Shown piece by piece: positions 5,261 to 5,326 of a stretch of DNA of 5,326 nucleotides. The notes under the pieces are model-generated. The model saw only the letters and a program-made list of their open reading frames with translations. It did no database searches and had not been told where the DNA came from. How positions within the stretch are numbered: position 1 is the stretch's first letter; every line of letters starts with the position of its first letter. A program made the translations under genes and the position numbers. This stretch comes from Cyanobacteria bacterium UBA8803 (GTDB lineage: Bacteria > Cyanobacteriota > Cyanobacteriia > Cyanobacteriales > Coleofasciculaceae): contig DNXU01000316.1 of assembly GCA_003505715.1 (NCBI GenBank), positions 8,099 through 13,424 on the forward strand. Reading direction: 5' to 3'.

Positions 5261-5326
5261 GTCTTTAGGGACTCCCAAATAAAAAAGTATCCAACTTTAG
5301 GGGCGAGTCGCTGTTTCAATATAGTA
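5261..5326. other. Non-coding right edge, possible start of another repeat element
   Basis: The last 66 bases hold no gene. GGGACTCCCAAATAAAAAAGT (5268-5288) followed by CCAACTTTAGGGG reminds me of termini of a dispersed cyanobacterial repeat or insertion sequence, but the window ends before this can be judged. Confidence 0.2.

Overview
The window looks like a piece of a cyanobacterial chromosome. Six perfect copies of the octamer GCGATCGC (HIP1) lie in about 5.3 kb, where chance would give roughly 0.1. A GUN4-domain protein is encoded, which points to an oxygenic phototroph. The intergenic DNA is filled with interspersed and tandem repeats of the kind common in cyanobacteria. I cannot assign a genus.

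Layout. Positions 1-20 are a heptanucleotide tandem repeat that runs directly into the first start codon. Positions 21-1888 (+) hold two overlapping genes for the inner-membrane permeases of an ABC importer of the GgtC/GgtD (AglF/AglG) type, which takes up glucosylglycerol-like or alpha-glucoside solutes. The binding-protein and ATPase genes are not in the window. Positions 1889-2065 separate this pair from a convergent gene and contain fragments of interspersed repeats. Positions 2066-3019 (-), or 3058 with a GTG start, encode a GUN4-domain protein with an extra N-terminal helical region, an enlarged loop and a Cys-rich tail. Positions 3059-3295 are non-coding, with several small palindromes and one 11-bp hairpin. 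Positions 3296-4591 (-) encode a complete glutamate dehydrogenase (gdhA). Its upstream side carries G/C-rich 45-bp tandem repeats (4638-4799). About 470 bp of non-coding DNA follows, with two good palindromes, one NtcA-like site and a 90-bp MITE-like element with AGGACTTACGCA-type ends.

How the genes fit together. The permease pair supplies the membrane channel for uptake or recapture of a compatible solute or sugar. gdhA interconverts 2-oxoglutarate plus ammonium with glutamate. GUN4 proteins bind porphyrins and stimulate Mg-chelatase in chlorophyll synthesis. gdhA and the GUN4 gene share a strand, and glutamate is the carbon source for tetrapyrroles. However, 237 bp or more separates them and nothing in the sequence proves co-transcription.

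I see no CRISPR array, tRNA, rRNA or complete transposase gene, and no clear new multi-gene system. The parts most worth a second look are the GUN4 variant, the repeat-loaded gdhA leader and the palindromes upstream of it.
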